Assembly (NCBI GenBank): GCA_963663635.2
Contig: CAXXMY010000016.1
Location: 1-64,000 of the forward strand
Length of the DNA stretch: 64,000 nt
Direction: 5' to 3'
From: Poriferisodalis sp963663635
GTDB taxonomy: Bacteria; Actinomycetota; Acidimicrobiia; Acidimicrobiales; Poriferisodalaceae
The notes beneath the pieces were generated by a model, which was given only the letters and a program-made list of their open reading frames with translations, did not search any database and was not told where the DNA came from. Numbering within the stretch: position 1 is the first letter of the stretch; every line of letters starts with the position of its first letter. The position numbers were made by a program, and so were the translations under genes. This document shows positions 15,995 through 25,912 of this stretch, piece after piece.

Positions 15995-16564
15995 ATGGCA
16001 GCGATCGACATCACCGGCTACGTCGCGAGCCTCAAGGATCACGCCCACGCCCACGGCTTCCACATCCATGACGAGCGGCAGTTCATCGAGACGTACAGCC
16101 TCCGCCAGACATGGGAGGTGGATCTTCACCCTGCGGAAGCATGCGGCGGACCATTGGACCTCCACCTCACGCTCGAAGCCGACCCGCGCTCGCTGCTGTC
16201 GTTCGAGGACGTGCTGTGGTCGCTGCCCGAGGACGACCTGCCGCCCGACGAGTATTGGCTTCCGCTCACGTTCACCTGGGCGCTTCCGCCGGTGGACGAC
16301 AGCCCCGACATGCTCGTTCTCGCCACCGACCTCGCTGGCCTCGGCGGAACTGCATTGCCAGTCGAGGTCTCTGCCATCGATTCGCTGATCTCGGTCACCG
16401 ATCCCACCAAGCGAACGCTGATGATCGTCGCCCGCAAGGAGCTGTCGCTTCAGGCGCTGCTTCAAGGCGAAGACGACATGTGCGAGCCGTTCGACCTTTG
16501 CGCCAAGATCTGCGACTACCTGCTGCACCACGCCCAGGACTGGTACGAGTCCGAATCAGCCTGA
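15995..16564 (+). CDS. Uncharacterised conserved-looking cytosolic protein
   Basis: A 189-residue acidic protein with no signal peptide or membrane segment and no domain I recognise. It has a His-rich N-terminus (KDHAHAHGFHIHDERQF). An acidic middle follows (SLPEDDLPPDEYWLPLTFTWALP), and the tail contains two Cys (CEPFDLCAKICDYLLHHA). The ATG follows GGGAGCG at a good distance. It stands alone between the inositol-phosphatase gene and the end of the leftward peptide-transport operon. Normal codon use suggests a real gene of unknown function. Confidence 0.6.
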   Translation: MAAIDITGYVASLKDHAHAHGFHIHDERQFIETYSLRQTWEVDLHPAEACGGPLDLHLTLEADPRSLLSFEDVLWSLPEDDLPPDEYWLPLTFTWALPPVDDSPDMLVLATDLAGLGGTALPVEVSAIDSLISVTDPTKRTLMIVARKELSLQALLQGEDDMCEPFDLCAKICDYLLHHAQDWYESESA

Positions 16565-16582
16565 GAGCGGCTGCTGCGGCCG

Positions 16583-17683
16583 TCAGGCTGCCCCGATGAC
16601 GACGCCGGTTTCGCTGACTCGGCCGGACGCGATGTTGCGTTCGAGCGCCTCGGCCGCCTCGTTTGAACCGACGGGATAGAAGCAGCGGTACAGGTGCGCA
16701 GTGGCCTCTTCGTTGGTCTGTGACGACGCGGCCGGCATCAGCGCCGGCTCCTCTGCCGTGCAGAGGTCCTGGGCGTACTTGCAGCGCGGCGCAAACTTGC
16801 AACCAGGTCCCAGCCGGGTCATCTCAGGCGGCCGGCCGCCGATGATCTCCAAGCGCGTGTGGCTGTCGTCGGTGATCTTCGGGATAGAACGCATCAACGC
16901 CTCGGTGTACGGCATCCGCATGTCGCGGAACAGCGTCGCTGTGGGTGCGCGTTCGACAATGCGGCCTGCATACATCACGACGATCTCGTCAGTGCGCCCT
17001 GCGACCACCCCAAGGTCGTGAGTGATGAGCATGAGTGACATATCCCGCTCGGCGCGCTGCGTCTCCAGCAAGTCCAGGATCTGCGCCTGCACGGTGACGT
17101 CGAGCGCTGTCGTGGGTTCATCCGCGATGAGCAGGCGAGGGCTGCACGCCAATGCGATGGCGATGACGATGCGCTGGCGCATGCCGCCCGACAGCTGGTG
17201 GGGATACTCGTCGATGCGTCGCTGCGGCTCTGGAATGCCGACCTCGTCGAGCAGCTCCAGCGCAGCCGTTCGCGCCGCCTTCGCCGACATGCTGCGATGC
17301 ACCCGCAGGCCCTCGCCGACTTGACGTCCGATTTTCATCACCGGGTTGAGCGAGCCGAGCGGATCTTGGAAGACCATCGCGATCTGCGGTCCCCACAAAT
17401 CGAGCAGTTCTCGCCGGGACAGCGACATCATGTCGATGCCGTCGAAGAGCACCTTGCCGCTCGTCGTCACCTTCGACTTCGGCAGCAGCCGCATGATCGA
17501 CCGCGACATGACCGACTTTCCGGAGCCGGACTCGCCCACTACGCCCAGCCGTGAGCCCAACCGGACTTCGAGATCCACGCCATCCACCGCAGTGAGCGGA
17601 CCCGACGGTGTGTCAAATGTCGTCCGCAGCCCCGAGACCTCAAGCAAAGCACGCCCGGACCTTGGGCGCGTCGCGTCGCTCAT
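16583..17683 (-). CDS. Oligopeptide ABC transporter ATP-binding protein, OppD/DppD type
   Basis: A 366-residue nucleotide-binding subunit. Walker A is VVGESGSGKSV, the Q-loop is IAMVFQDPLGSLNP, the signature is LSGGMRQRI, and Walker B is LLIADEPTTALD. The H-loop His is in LITHDLGVV. The C-terminal oligo_HPY segment has Cys at CKFAPRCKYAQDLC, typical of OppD/DppD. It is the last gene of the six-gene operon, and its start overlaps the preceding stop by 4 bp (ATGA). The normal architecture contrasts with its enlarged partner at 17680. Confidence 0.93.
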   Translation of the reverse strand: MSDATRPRSGRALLEVSGLRTTFDTPSGPLTAVDGVDLEVRLGSRLGVVGESGSGKSVMSRSIMRLLPKSKVTTSGKVLFDGIDMMSLSRRELLDLWGPQIAMVFQDPLGSLNPVMKIGRQVGEGLRVHRSMSAKAARTAALELLDEVGIPEPQRRIDEYPHQLSGGMRQRIVIAIALACSPRLLIADEPTTALDVTVQAQILDLLETQRAERDMSLMLITHDLGVVAGRTDEIVVMYAGRIVERAPTATLFRDMRMPYTEALMRSIPKITDDSHTRLEIIGGRPPEMTRLGPGCKFAPRCKYAQDLCTAEEPALMPAASSQTNEEATAHLYRCFYPVGSNEAAEALERNIASGRVSETGVVIGAA

Positions 17684-19395
17684 GACTCCGCCCCGACCGA
17701 AAACTCGGCCATCGAGGTTGGCGGCGCTGGCTCGCCCACCAGCGGCGTGTGGCAGGAAACGAAGCGGCCGGGCGCGATCTCGCGCATCTGCGGCTCCTCA
17801 TCCGCGCAACGCTGCGCTGCCAGCGGGCAGCGGGTCCGGAAGCGGCAGCCCGACGGCGGCGACAGCGGAGACGGCAGTTCGCCGCCGATCTTGCTGCTGT
17901 CCCCGATGGGGGCTTCGGGGTCCGGATGAGGGATGGCCGCCAACAGCAGGTCGGTATACGGATGTGCCGGTTGGGAATACAGCGGGCCAGGTTCGCTGAC
18001 TTCGCAGAGCTTGCCGAGGTACATCACCGCCACGCGGTCGCTCACGTTCTTTACAACCGCCAGATCGTGAGCGATGAACACCAGCGTCAGCCCCATGAGG
18101 TTCTTGAGGTCCTCGAGCAGGTTCAGGATCTGCGCCTGAACCGACACGTCAAGCGCCGAGACCGGCTCATCACAGATGATCACCTGCGGCACGCTGACGA
18201 GCGCCCTGGCAATCGAAAGCCGCTGGGCCTGCCCGCCGGAGAACTCCCAGGGGCGCCGGTCCAGTGCATCGTCGGGATTGATCCCGACATAGGTGAGCAC
18301 TTCGCGCACACGCGGATCTGCGCGTGCGCGCAGTTCTTGCCGGCTTGCGTGATATCGGCGACGAATCCAGACGAACAGCAACGCGTCAACGACGCCAGAG
18401 GCGACCAGAACAGCGAGCTTCGGCGTGTCGTCGAGACCGCCGATGTAGAAGACCTGCAACACGACCATCGCAGAAAGCGACGTGGCGACGGCGCTTGTGC
18501 CCGCCAGTGCGGGTCGGACGAGCGACGCCAAGAGCCACAAGACGAGCACGACCGTGATCGTCCCCAGCAACCCTGAGTTGACCCAGTGTGCCCATCCGCC
18601 AAAGCTCGACCACGTCCGCCACAACAGGAACGCACTCGCGGTGGTCGTCGCGACAACGCCGACGAGTCCGACCGCAGTCGGAACTGCGCCGAATTGCCGT
18701 GACATCAAGCCGAACGGCAGCATCAACATCAGCAGAATCCACGCGACGCCCAACACGGCGAACACGGCACCGACTGCGAGCGACAACGCCAGCGCCGGGA
18801 AGCCGATGACTGCTGCAGGCACCTCTGTCCACCCGAACAGACTCTCAGCGGCTCGCTCCTCGACCGTCTCCGACGCAATCCAAAGCACGAATGCCACCGA
18901 CATTGCGAAGCCCAGAATGCGCATCGGCTTTGCCACTCGACGGGCCAAGCCCTGCACCAGCGCTGCGACCCTCTCCTGCCACACAGCAATGGCGGATCGC
19001 CGCGCCAGGTTGTCCCACGCAATGAACAGCGGTTCGGCCACGATGTCGCGCACCGTGCGCCTCGGATTCAGCGAGGAAATCGGGTCCTGGTAGATCATCT
19101 GCAACCGAGGGCGAATGAGCCGCATCGCCTCGTCGTCGAGATCGGTCAGCTCTTGGCCGCCGAGTTGCACCGAACCCGACGTGGGCCTCGGCAACTGCAG
19201 CATCGCCCTGCCTGTTGTGCTCTTGCCGCAGCCGGATTCACCGACAAGGCCGAGCGTCTCGCCTTCCATGATGTCCAGCGACACCCCGGACACCGCATAC
19301 ACCGTGCGACCGCCGGCCGCCGGGAACTCCACCACGATGTCTCGTGCGCTGACCAGTGCGTCGGGACGCAGATGGGCGTTGCCGCTGCCGGCCAT
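17680..19395 (-). CDS. Oligopeptide ABC transporter ATP-binding protein, OppF/DppF type, with a ~235-residue membrane insertion
   Basis: A 571-residue protein, against about 320-350 for OppF. Residues 1-123 are a normal ATPase start: Walker A LVGESGCGKST near 50-60 and Q-loop MIYQDPISSLNP near 100-111. Residues from about 385 are a normal ATPase end: signature EFSGGQAQRLS, Walker B VIICDEPVSALD, FIAHDLAVV, and a Cys-containing oligo_HPY tail. Between them, about 125-360, lies unrelated sequence with six or seven hydrophobic helices (for example ALALSLAVGAVFAVLGVAW). The reading frame is continuous. The start overlaps the permease stop (TGATG). The membrane part may anchor the ATPase or add a permease-like domain. 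Confidence 0.85.
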   Translation of the reverse strand: MAGSGNAHLRPDALVSARDIVVEFPAAGGRTVYAVSGVSLDIMEGETLGLVGESGCGKSTTGRAMLQLPRPTSGSVQLGGQELTDLDDEAMRLIRPRLQMIYQDPISSLNPRRTVRDIVAEPLFIAWDNLARRSAIAVWQERVAALVQGLARRVAKPMRILGFAMSVAFVLWIASETVEERAAESLFGWTEVPAAVIGFPALALSLAVGAVFAVLGVAWILLMLMLPFGLMSRQFGAVPTAVGLVGVVATTTASAFLLWRTWSSFGGWAHWVNSGLLGTITVVLVLWLLASLVRPALAGTSAVATSLSAMVVLQVFYIGGLDDTPKLAVLVASGVVDALLFVWIRRRYHASRQELRARADPRVREVLTYVGINPDDALDRRPWEFSGGQAQRLSIARALVSVPQVIICDEPVSALDVSVQAQILNLLEDLKNLMGLTLVFIAHDLAVVKNVSDRVAVMYLGKLCEVSEPGPLYSQPAHPYTDLLLAAIPHPDPEAPIGDSSKIGGELPSPLSPPSGCRFRTRCPLAAQRCADEEPQMREIAPGRFVSCHTPLVGEPAPPTSMAEFSVGAES

Positions 19396-20225
19396 CAGAG
19401 CACCGATTCCCTTGGCTCGAAGTGCTGCTGGAGCTTGTCGCCGACGAAGTTCAGTGCAAGCACGGTGACGAACATCGTGATAGCGGGCATCAGGCTGATG
19501 TGGGCCGCAACATCGAGGTTCGTGCGACCTTTGCTGATCATGTCGCCCCAGGTGGGCGTGGGAGGCGGCACGCTGAGGCCCAAGAAGGCGACGGCACCTT
19601 CTACGACGATGAGGCCAGCCATGATGATCAGCGAGTAGCTGATCAGCGATGGCGCCACATTCGGCAGCACCTCGCGGAACAGCACCCTGCCGTCACGCGC
19701 ACCCAGCGTGCGCGCCGCAAGCACGAAATCCTGCCCGGCCCACGTGAGCGTGGCTGCGCGCACGACCCTGGCGATCGGCGCGATGGACAACAGCACAAAC
19801 GTGAAGATCAGAATGAAGACGCGGCGCTGAGCCTCCGAATCCAGGAACAGCACCAGCGCAAGGAACAGGATCAGTGGCGGGATCACAATCGTGGCGTTCA
19901 ACGTAGCAGTGAGCCAACGATCGATCCGGCCGCCGTAGTAGCCCGAGACCAAGCCCAGCAATCCGCCGATCGTCAACGCGAGCATCGTGCCGACAGTCGA
20001 GATCACCAAGCTCACCTGGGCCCCGTAGATCACGCGGCTGAAAATGTCCCGGCCGACCGCGTCATTGCCGAACCAGTGCGTCAGGCTCGGGCCTGACTTC
20101 GAGGTGCCTGCGAATGTCTCCGCAGGATGCTTGAGCGGCAGCACGTCGGCGAAGATCGCCGCAAGGCCCAAAACCGTCAGAAACACCACAGCCATCCAGA
20201 AAAAGAACCCGAGCCGTTTACCCAC
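19395..20225 (-). CDS. Oligopeptide ABC transporter permease, DppC/OppC type
   Basis: A 276-residue inner-membrane permease with about six membrane helices. An N-terminal signal-anchor (FFFWMAVVFLTVLGLAAIF) comes first. The family segment HWFGNDAVGRDIFSRVIYGAQVSL follows. The EAA coupling loop is AARTLGARDGRVLFREVLPN, and GLSVPPPTPTWGDM is typical of DppC. It pairs with the DppB-type protein encoded just upstream (8-bp overlap). Tight overlaps with both neighbours indicate translational coupling. Confidence 0.92.
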   Translation of the reverse strand: MGKRLGFFFWMAVVFLTVLGLAAIFADVLPLKHPAETFAGTSKSGPSLTHWFGNDAVGRDIFSRVIYGAQVSLVISTVGTMLALTIGGLLGLVSGYYGGRIDRWLTATLNATIVIPPLILFLALVLFLDSEAQRRVFILIFTFVLLSIAPIARVVRAATLTWAGQDFVLAARTLGARDGRVLFREVLPNVAPSLISYSLIIMAGLIVVEGAVAFLGLSVPPPTPTWGDMISKGRTNLDVAAHISLMPAITMFVTVLALNFVGDKLQQHFEPRESVL

Positions 20226-21357
20226 GCGCAGCGACCTCCCTGCCGCGCAGCCGTGGATCGAGCGCGAGATACAGGAAATCTGACATGGTCAGCACGACGA
20301 TGAACAGTGCCGAGATGACCAGCACCCCGCCCTGCACCGCTATGAAGTCGCGCTGGGTCACGCCCAGGAAGATGTAGGCGCCGACGCCGGGAATCGTGAA
20401 GATGAACTCGATGATGAGAGCTCCGCCGATCAGCAAGCCGACGGTGAGCCCGACGACGGTCAGAAGGGTGAAGCTCGATGGCCGCAGAGCATGGCGCCAC
20501 AGAATGCGACGCGTCGGCAAGCCCTTGCTGCGAGCAAGATCGATGAATGGCAGCCGCAACGTTCCGATCATGTCCGATCGCAACAGGCGCATGAACACGG
20601 CGGCCTGCCCCATTGCCAATGACGCAGAGGGCAATGCCAAGTGCTTGAAATGGAGCACCGGGTCATCGCCCAATGGCACGTAGCGGGCTGCGGGCAATGC
20701 ATGGAAGCCGATCTCGTTGCCGAACACGCTCAGGCCGCCGACTGCAAAGAACAGCACCAAGAGCACCGCCATCACATAGTTCGGCGTCGCGAGAAACCCG
20801 AGCATCACGTTGTTGATGCTGCGATCTGTCGACGTGCCGGCCCGGTACCCGGCCCAGATTCCCAGTGGCAGTGACACGACCAAGGCGATGATGACTGAGT
20901 AGGTCATCAGCTGCAGGGTCGGCGTCATCGAGCGAGAGATCCCGTCGGCGACTTCCTCACGCAGCACGATCGAGTTGCCGAGATCGCCGAGAACGACCCC
21001 GCCGAGCCAATCCCCATACCGATTGAAGAACGGCTGGTCCAAGCCCAGCTCAGTCCGCACAATCTCGATCTGGTCGGGCGTCGCGGCCGGCCCCAGAAGG
21101 TTGATGGCCGGATCGCCGGGCAAGCTCGCCATCAGCGCGAAGACGACGAACGACACCAGGACCAGCACGGGAATCAAGGCAGCGAGCCGGCGAAGCGCGT
21201 ATCGGCCGTCGGCGATCGCAGCGGCCAGCGTTCCGATGCCGACCAGGACGCCGAACGTCCAGCTGAACGGCGGCCGCCAGAACCACGCCCACGCGACCGT
21301 CGCTACCAACGCGACGGCGACAATGCGCCCGAGCTGATCACGTACGGCTTGCTTCAT
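20218..21357 (-). CDS. Oligopeptide ABC transporter permease, DppB/OppB type
   Basis: An inner-membrane permease of about 379 residues. Two extra N-terminal hydrophobic helices (VALVATVAWAWFW and FGVLVGIGTLAAAIA) precede the usual first helix LIPVLVLVSFVVFALMASLPGDP. Family features include the TPTLQLMTYSVIIALVVSLP region and the coupling loop LARSKGLPTRRILWRHALRPS. Typical DppB proteins have about 310-340 residues, so the N-terminal pair is an addition. ATG 21357 is used; an in-frame TTG at 21366 is possible. It lies about 40 bp after the corrected end of the binding-protein gene. Confidence 0.9.
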   Translation of the reverse strand: MKQAVRDQLGRIVAVALVATVAWAWFWRPPFSWTFGVLVGIGTLAAAIADGRYALRRLAALIPVLVLVSFVVFALMASLPGDPAINLLGPAATPDQIEIVRTELGLDQPFFNRYGDWLGGVVLGDLGNSIVLREEVADGISRSMTPTLQLMTYSVIIALVVSLPLGIWAGYRAGTSTDRSINNVMLGFLATPNYVMAVLLVLFFAVGGLSVFGNEIGFHALPAARYVPLGDDPVLHFKHLALPSASLAMGQAAVFMRLLRSDMIGTLRLPFIDLARSKGLPTRRILWRHALRPSSFTLLTVVGLTVGLLIGGALIIEFIFTIPGVGAYIFLGVTQRDFIAVQGGVLVISALFIVVLTMSDFLYLALDPRLRGREVAARG

Positions 21358-21397
21358 CTGGCTCAATGTGTGACCCGCGTCGCCCTTCTGTGTGCGT

Positions 21398-23423
21398 TCA
21401 ACCTTGACACTTGCCTTCCGTGCACCAGATTTGGGTCATGTGGTGCTTGCCCGAGATCACCGGGAACACGTTCTCATCGTTGCCCGGGATCGCCAGGTCG
21501 GTCAGATTCTGCACCCGCGGGTTGGCGATGATCCCCCCACAGCGTCCAATGTGTCCAGAAGTTCCAGACATTGCGCCCGAACGCCCGGTTCACTTCTTCC
21601 GCCGCTGCTTGGCGGACAGCAGGATCCGGGTCGTGCCGGATGAACTGGAAAGCCGCATCGATCTCAGAATCCTGAAAACGTCCAAAGTTCAGCGCAAGCT
21701 CGGGCACCGTGGGATCGATCGGACTCGCTGTCGACGAACTCCACCAGAACCACTGTTCGACGGGATCCACGCCGCCGTGGTTGCGCCAACTCTTCATCTG
21801 GTAGATGCCGGCCAGTGCGAGGTTGATGTACTGACCCTGCTCGATGGGTTGGATCGACACGGCCAGCTCGTCGCCGAAGATCGCGCTCCACATAGCAACA
21901 ACGAGTTCGTTGGACTCGACGTTGAACGTGTCGTTGGTGGTGTTGAACGAGAACGTCACGGGGTTCTGTCCGCTGTCGGCCTTGCACTGCTCGAATTCGG
22001 TCCGAGCGGCCTGCGGATCGTAGGACGGGTAGCCACTGTCTTCGAGGTATCCCACGCTGCCAGGAGGGAATGGTCCGTTTGCCACCTGCACGAGGCCCCG
22101 GTGGCGCTCTTTGACGAAGCGCTTGCCGTCGAACGCGAACGCGAGCGCCTTGCGGCAGCTCAAATGAATCAGCGGATTCGCCCTGTTGAGCCCCAGCGGA
22201 TCCATCACAATCGGCTCGTCCAAGCCGCGCACGAACGACAGCACCGGGTTCACACCAGACGCCACGTTGATGATGCTGTGGCTGGTCTCGCCGTAGTCGT
22301 TCGCCTGCAACAGGACAAAGTCCTCGTCGCCTTCGTACTTGGCGATCTCGTCAGCGTTCGACGTGTGGATGATGTCGAATTGCCCGGCCTTGAGCCCGTT
22401 CGAGCGACCTTGAATATCGACGGCGACCACGAACTCGATTTCATCCAAGTAGGGAAATCCCTCGCCGGTGATGCCGTTGGGGCCACGCCAGTAGACAGGG
22501 TTCCGCTCGGCAATGAAGCTGTTGCCGTTGCCTGGCGTGTAGCTCACGAACTTGAAGGCGCCCAGCCCGACTGGTGCTGCCGGATTACCCGTCGCCGCCG
22601 CCTTGCCCGCCGCCTTCATCTCCGCAGACAGCGGTGAGGCCGGGGACACGTACAGCGGATTGTTCGGCAATGTCTCCAGCCATGCTGGAGAGAACATGAA
22701 GCCGCACGATTCGGCGCGCAAGCCGGGCGCGAGGCTGGTGGCCGCCGACAAACCGAACGTGACGGTGACGGTCTGTCCGTCACCCACGATGTCGTCGACG
22801 CCCAAGAACGCCGGACCTGTCAGCTGGCTGAGCCGGCAGAGATTGATGTTGTAGGCCACCGCCTCGCCGGTCAGCGGCGTCTCGTCGTGGAAGAAGATCC
22901 CGTCGCGGATCGTCATCGTCCACTCCGTGAAGTCCTCGTTGTGAGTCTCGGACTCCACCAGATATGGCACGATGTCGCCGTCGGCATCGGTGACGTAGAG
23001 CGAGTCGCTGACCGCCCGCATGATCATCCGGCAGCTGATCGCGCACGACGATGCGTAGGGCGTGAACGGATTGGCCGTGTCGGCCTCGATGGCGTATACC
23101 AGCCTGCCGCCATGGGTCGGACCGCTGGACCCCTCGCGGGTGTCCTCGCCTGTTGCCTCGCCGGCCTCGCGTGCCGCAACGACCTCTTCCTCGGAGGGAT
23201 CGTCGGTGGCCGGCGTCGGAGCGGACGTCGATTCAGTCTCGGGACCGGCTCCGGTGCCTTCATCGCTCGGGCCGTCGCTCCCACCACAGGCAACGGCAAT
23301 CAGCACCAACGCAGCAACCACGGCCACATATCCCAACCGCCCACGGTCTGCGCTCACTCGAACGGGTGCTCGCCGCCAGTTCGGAATGTCGCCGGCACCG
23401 CGCCGCGTATGGCTTGGGTGCAT
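21398..23423 (-). pseudogene. Peptide-binding lipoprotein 1 (SBP family 5), frameshifted near its C-terminus
   Basis: A DppA/OppA-type extracellular solute-binding lipoprotein. The lipobox is ALVLIAVAC, followed by an acidic Ser/Thr/Pro linker and the SBP_bac_5 domain (GGRLVYAIEADTANPF, DGIFFHDETPLTGEAVAYNIN). It is closely related to the next gene. At 21533-21538 there are six C where the paralogue has five. This shifts the frame after FWTHWTLWG and ends the protein at 21474. Removing one C restores an ending matching the paralogue (IWCTEGKCQG, stop 21398). The shift could be a real mutation, phase variation or an assembly error. ATG 23423 aligns with the paralogue start. Confidence 0.8.
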
Positions 23424-23523
23424 CGTCGGTTGACCTCCTCCGCCGCAACCCCTGGCGCCCGCGCGCAAACTACTCGCCCGTATCAGCGCCGAGTGTCGTA
23501 TGCGGCCCGATGCCGGGCCGTGC

Positions 23524-25551
23524 TCAGCCTTGGCAGTTGCCCTCTGTGCACCAGATCTGCCCGAGGTGGTGCTTGCCGGAGATCACCGGGAACGTGTTCT
23601 CTGCGTTGCCCGGAATCGGCAGGTCGGTGATGTTCTGCACCCGCGGGTTGGCGATGATCCCCCACAGCGTCCAGTACGTCCAGAGATTCCAGACATTGCG
23701 CCCGAACGCCCGGTTGACCTCTTCCGCAGCAGCCTTGCGGGCGGCTGGGTCCGGGTTGTGCCGGATGGCCAAGAACGCCGCGTCGATCTCCGGATCCTGG
23801 AAACGCCCGAAGTTCAGTGCAAGCTCGGGCACCGTCGGATCGATCGGACTCGCCGTCGCAGAATGCCACCAGTACCACTGCTCGCTGGGATCCACGCCGC
23901 CGTGGTTGCGCCAACCCTGCATCTCGAAGATGCCAGCCAGGGCCAGATTGATGTACTGCCCCTGCTCGATGGGCTGGATCGACACGACCAGCTCATCGCC
24001 AAGGGTCTCCTTCCAGAGGGCGACGATGAGTTCGTTCGACTCGACGTTGAAGGCGTCGTTGGTGGTGTTGAACGCGAACGCCACAGGGTTCTGGCCGCTG
24101 TCGGCCTTGCACTGCTCGAACTCGGCACGTGCCGCGTCCGAATCGTATGACGGATAACCGCTGTCCTCCAAGTAGCCGATGCTGCCGGGCGGGAACGGTC
24201 CGTTCGCCACCTTCACGAGGCCCTTGTGGCGCTCTCTTGCGAAGCGCTCGCCGTCGAACGCCTGCGCAAGCGCCTTGCGGCAGCTGAGGTGTACCAGCGG
24301 GTTCGTCGAATTGAGCCCCAGCGGGTCCATCGCAAGCGGTTCTGCTGCGCCGCGCACGAATGCAAGCACAGGATTCACACCCGCCGCCACGTTGATGAGG
24401 TTGTGGCTGGTCTCGCCGTAGTCGTTTGCCTGCAGCAGAACGAAGTCGTCTCCCTCGTATTTGGAGATCGCATCGGCGTTCGCCGTGTGGATGATGTCGA
24501 ACTGGCCCCCTCTCAGACCGTTCGAGCGGCCCTGAATGTCCACCGCGACCACAAACTCGATCTCATCGAGATACGGCAGATTCTCGTCGGTGATGCCGTT
24601 GGCGCCTCGCCAATAGTCGGGGTTCCGCTCGGCGATGAGGCTGTTGCCGTTGCCGGGCGTGTAGCTCACAAACTTGAACGCACCCAGCCCCACAGGCTCG
24701 GACGGATCACCCGTAGCTCCCGCCTGGGCCGCTTCCTTCATCTCGTCGGGCAGCGGCGAGGCGGGTGACACGTACAGCGGATTGTTCGGCAGGGTCTCGA
24801 GCCACGCCTGGCTGAACATCTGGCCGCACACTTCGGCCCGCCCTGCGGGGCCGAGGCCGGTTGCGAGCGGCTGACCAGGACTAGCGGTGACCGTGACCGT
24901 CTGGCCCTCGCCGGTGACGTCGGCGATGCCCAGAAACGCCGGCCCAGTGAGCTGGCTCAGGCGGCACAGATTGATGTTGTAGGCCACGGCCTCACCCGTC
25001 AGCGAGGTCCCATCGTGGAACTTGATGCCGTCGCGGAGCGTCAGCGTCCACACCATGTAGTCGTCGCTGTGCGTCTCGGATTCCACGAGGTACGGAACGA
25101 TGTCGCCGTCGCTGTCGGTTATGTACAGCGAGTCGGTGATGGCTCGGAAGATCATCCGGCAGCTGATTGCGCACGACGAGGCGAAGTGCACGAACGGATT
25201 GGCCGTGTCGGCCTCGATGCCGTACACGAGCCTGCCGCCATAGGTCGGACCGGTTTCGACCTCGCGTGTGTCCTCGCCGGTTGCCTCGCCGGCCTCACGT
25301 GCCGCGACCACCTCTTCCTGCTCCGGATCGTCCGGGTCCGGGGCCGGGGCGACGGTGGCGCCAGGCGCGTCGTCGGGCGCCGCGTCGTCATCTGTGGCAC
25401 TGTCGCCTCCTCCGCATGCAACTGCGATAAGTGCAAAGGCGGCGAAGATCGCAACAAGGATCAGCCGTAAACGGCGTGCCTTCCCGGGAACAGAGGCACG
25501 CTGCCATTTTGGAAGCTCGTCGGCATCGCGCCGCGTGTGGCTGTGTTGCAT
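23524..25551 (-). CDS. Peptide-binding lipoprotein 2 (SBP family 5)
   Basis: A 675-residue solute-binding lipoprotein and the first gene of the peptide-transport operon. The signal peptide LVAIFAAFALIAVAC ends in a lipobox Cys, followed by a Gly/Asp/Pro-rich linker of about 60 residues. The SBP_bac_5 domain runs from GGRLVYGIEADTANPF to the C-terminus and includes RDGIKFHDGTSLTGEAVAYNIN. It ends IWCTEGNCQG. It delivers peptides or similar ligands to the permease pair encoded downstream. The tandem paralogue starts about 100 bp further on, so the locus arose by duplication. Confidence 0.92.
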   Translation of the reverse strand: MQHSHTRRDADELPKWQRASVPGKARRLRLILVAIFAAFALIAVACGGGDSATDDDAAPDDAPGATVAPAPDPDDPEQEEVVAAREAGEATGEDTREVETGPTYGGRLVYGIEADTANPFVHFASSCAISCRMIFRAITDSLYITDSDGDIVPYLVESETHSDDYMVWTLTLRDGIKFHDGTSLTGEAVAYNINLCRLSQLTGPAFLGIADVTGEGQTVTVTASPGQPLATGLGPAGRAEVCGQMFSQAWLETLPNNPLYVSPASPLPDEMKEAAQAGATGDPSEPVGLGAFKFVSYTPGNGNSLIAERNPDYWRGANGITDENLPYLDEIEFVVAVDIQGRSNGLRGGQFDIIHTANADAISKYEGDDFVLLQANDYGETSHNLINVAAGVNPVLAFVRGAAEPLAMDPLGLNSTNPLVHLSCRKALAQAFDGERFARERHKGLVKVANGPFPPGSIGYLEDSGYPSYDSDAARAEFEQCKADSGQNPVAFAFNTTNDAFNVESNELIVALWKETLGDELVVSIQPIEQGQYINLALAGIFEMQGWRNHGGVDPSEQWYWWHSATASPIDPTVPELALNFGRFQDPEIDAAFLAIRHNPDPAARKAAAEEVNRAFGRNVWNLWTYWTLWGIIANPRVQNITDLPIPGNAENTFPVISGKHHLGQIWCTEGNCQG

Positions 25552-25679
25552 CGTCGGTAGTCCTCCCGCGAAGCGCCGACTCGGCGCCTAGCGCGCAAAC
25601 TACTAGGCCCACGTCGCGCCAAATACCCTCTCGGCCAGGGTCCCGAATAGAACGGTGTCGAGACCGCTACCGTGCTTGC

Positions 25680-25752
25680 GGGCCGGTAGCTCAGTGGTCA
25701 GAGCAGGCGACTCATAATCGCTGGGTCGTGGGTTCGATCCCCACCCGGCCCA
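25680..25752 (+). tRNA. tRNA with CAU anticodon (tRNA-Met, or tRNA-Ile2)
   Basis: A cloverleaf of 73 nt. The acceptor stem is GGGCCGG/CCGGCCC with discriminator A. The D-loop is AGCTCAGTGGTCAGAGC, and the anticodon stem GGCGA/TCGCT encloses loop CTCATAA. The T-arm is GTGGGTTCGATCCCCAC. CAU anticodons serve elongator Met, initiator Met or lysidine-modified Ile. The acceptor pair G1-C72 argues against initiator. CCA is not encoded. Confidence 0.92.
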
Positions 25753-25912
25753 CACAGAAGACCACCCGTATGGGTCGTATCACCGTTTCGGGGACGGCGC
25801 AGGGCGCCGGTTCGACGCAACGACGGAACGCTGCAGTCAATGAGGCACAGCGGCGCAGCCACTGCTCGGTATCGTTGCCCCTCGCAGTGGGACCGCACCG
25901 CGGCCCGCGCCT

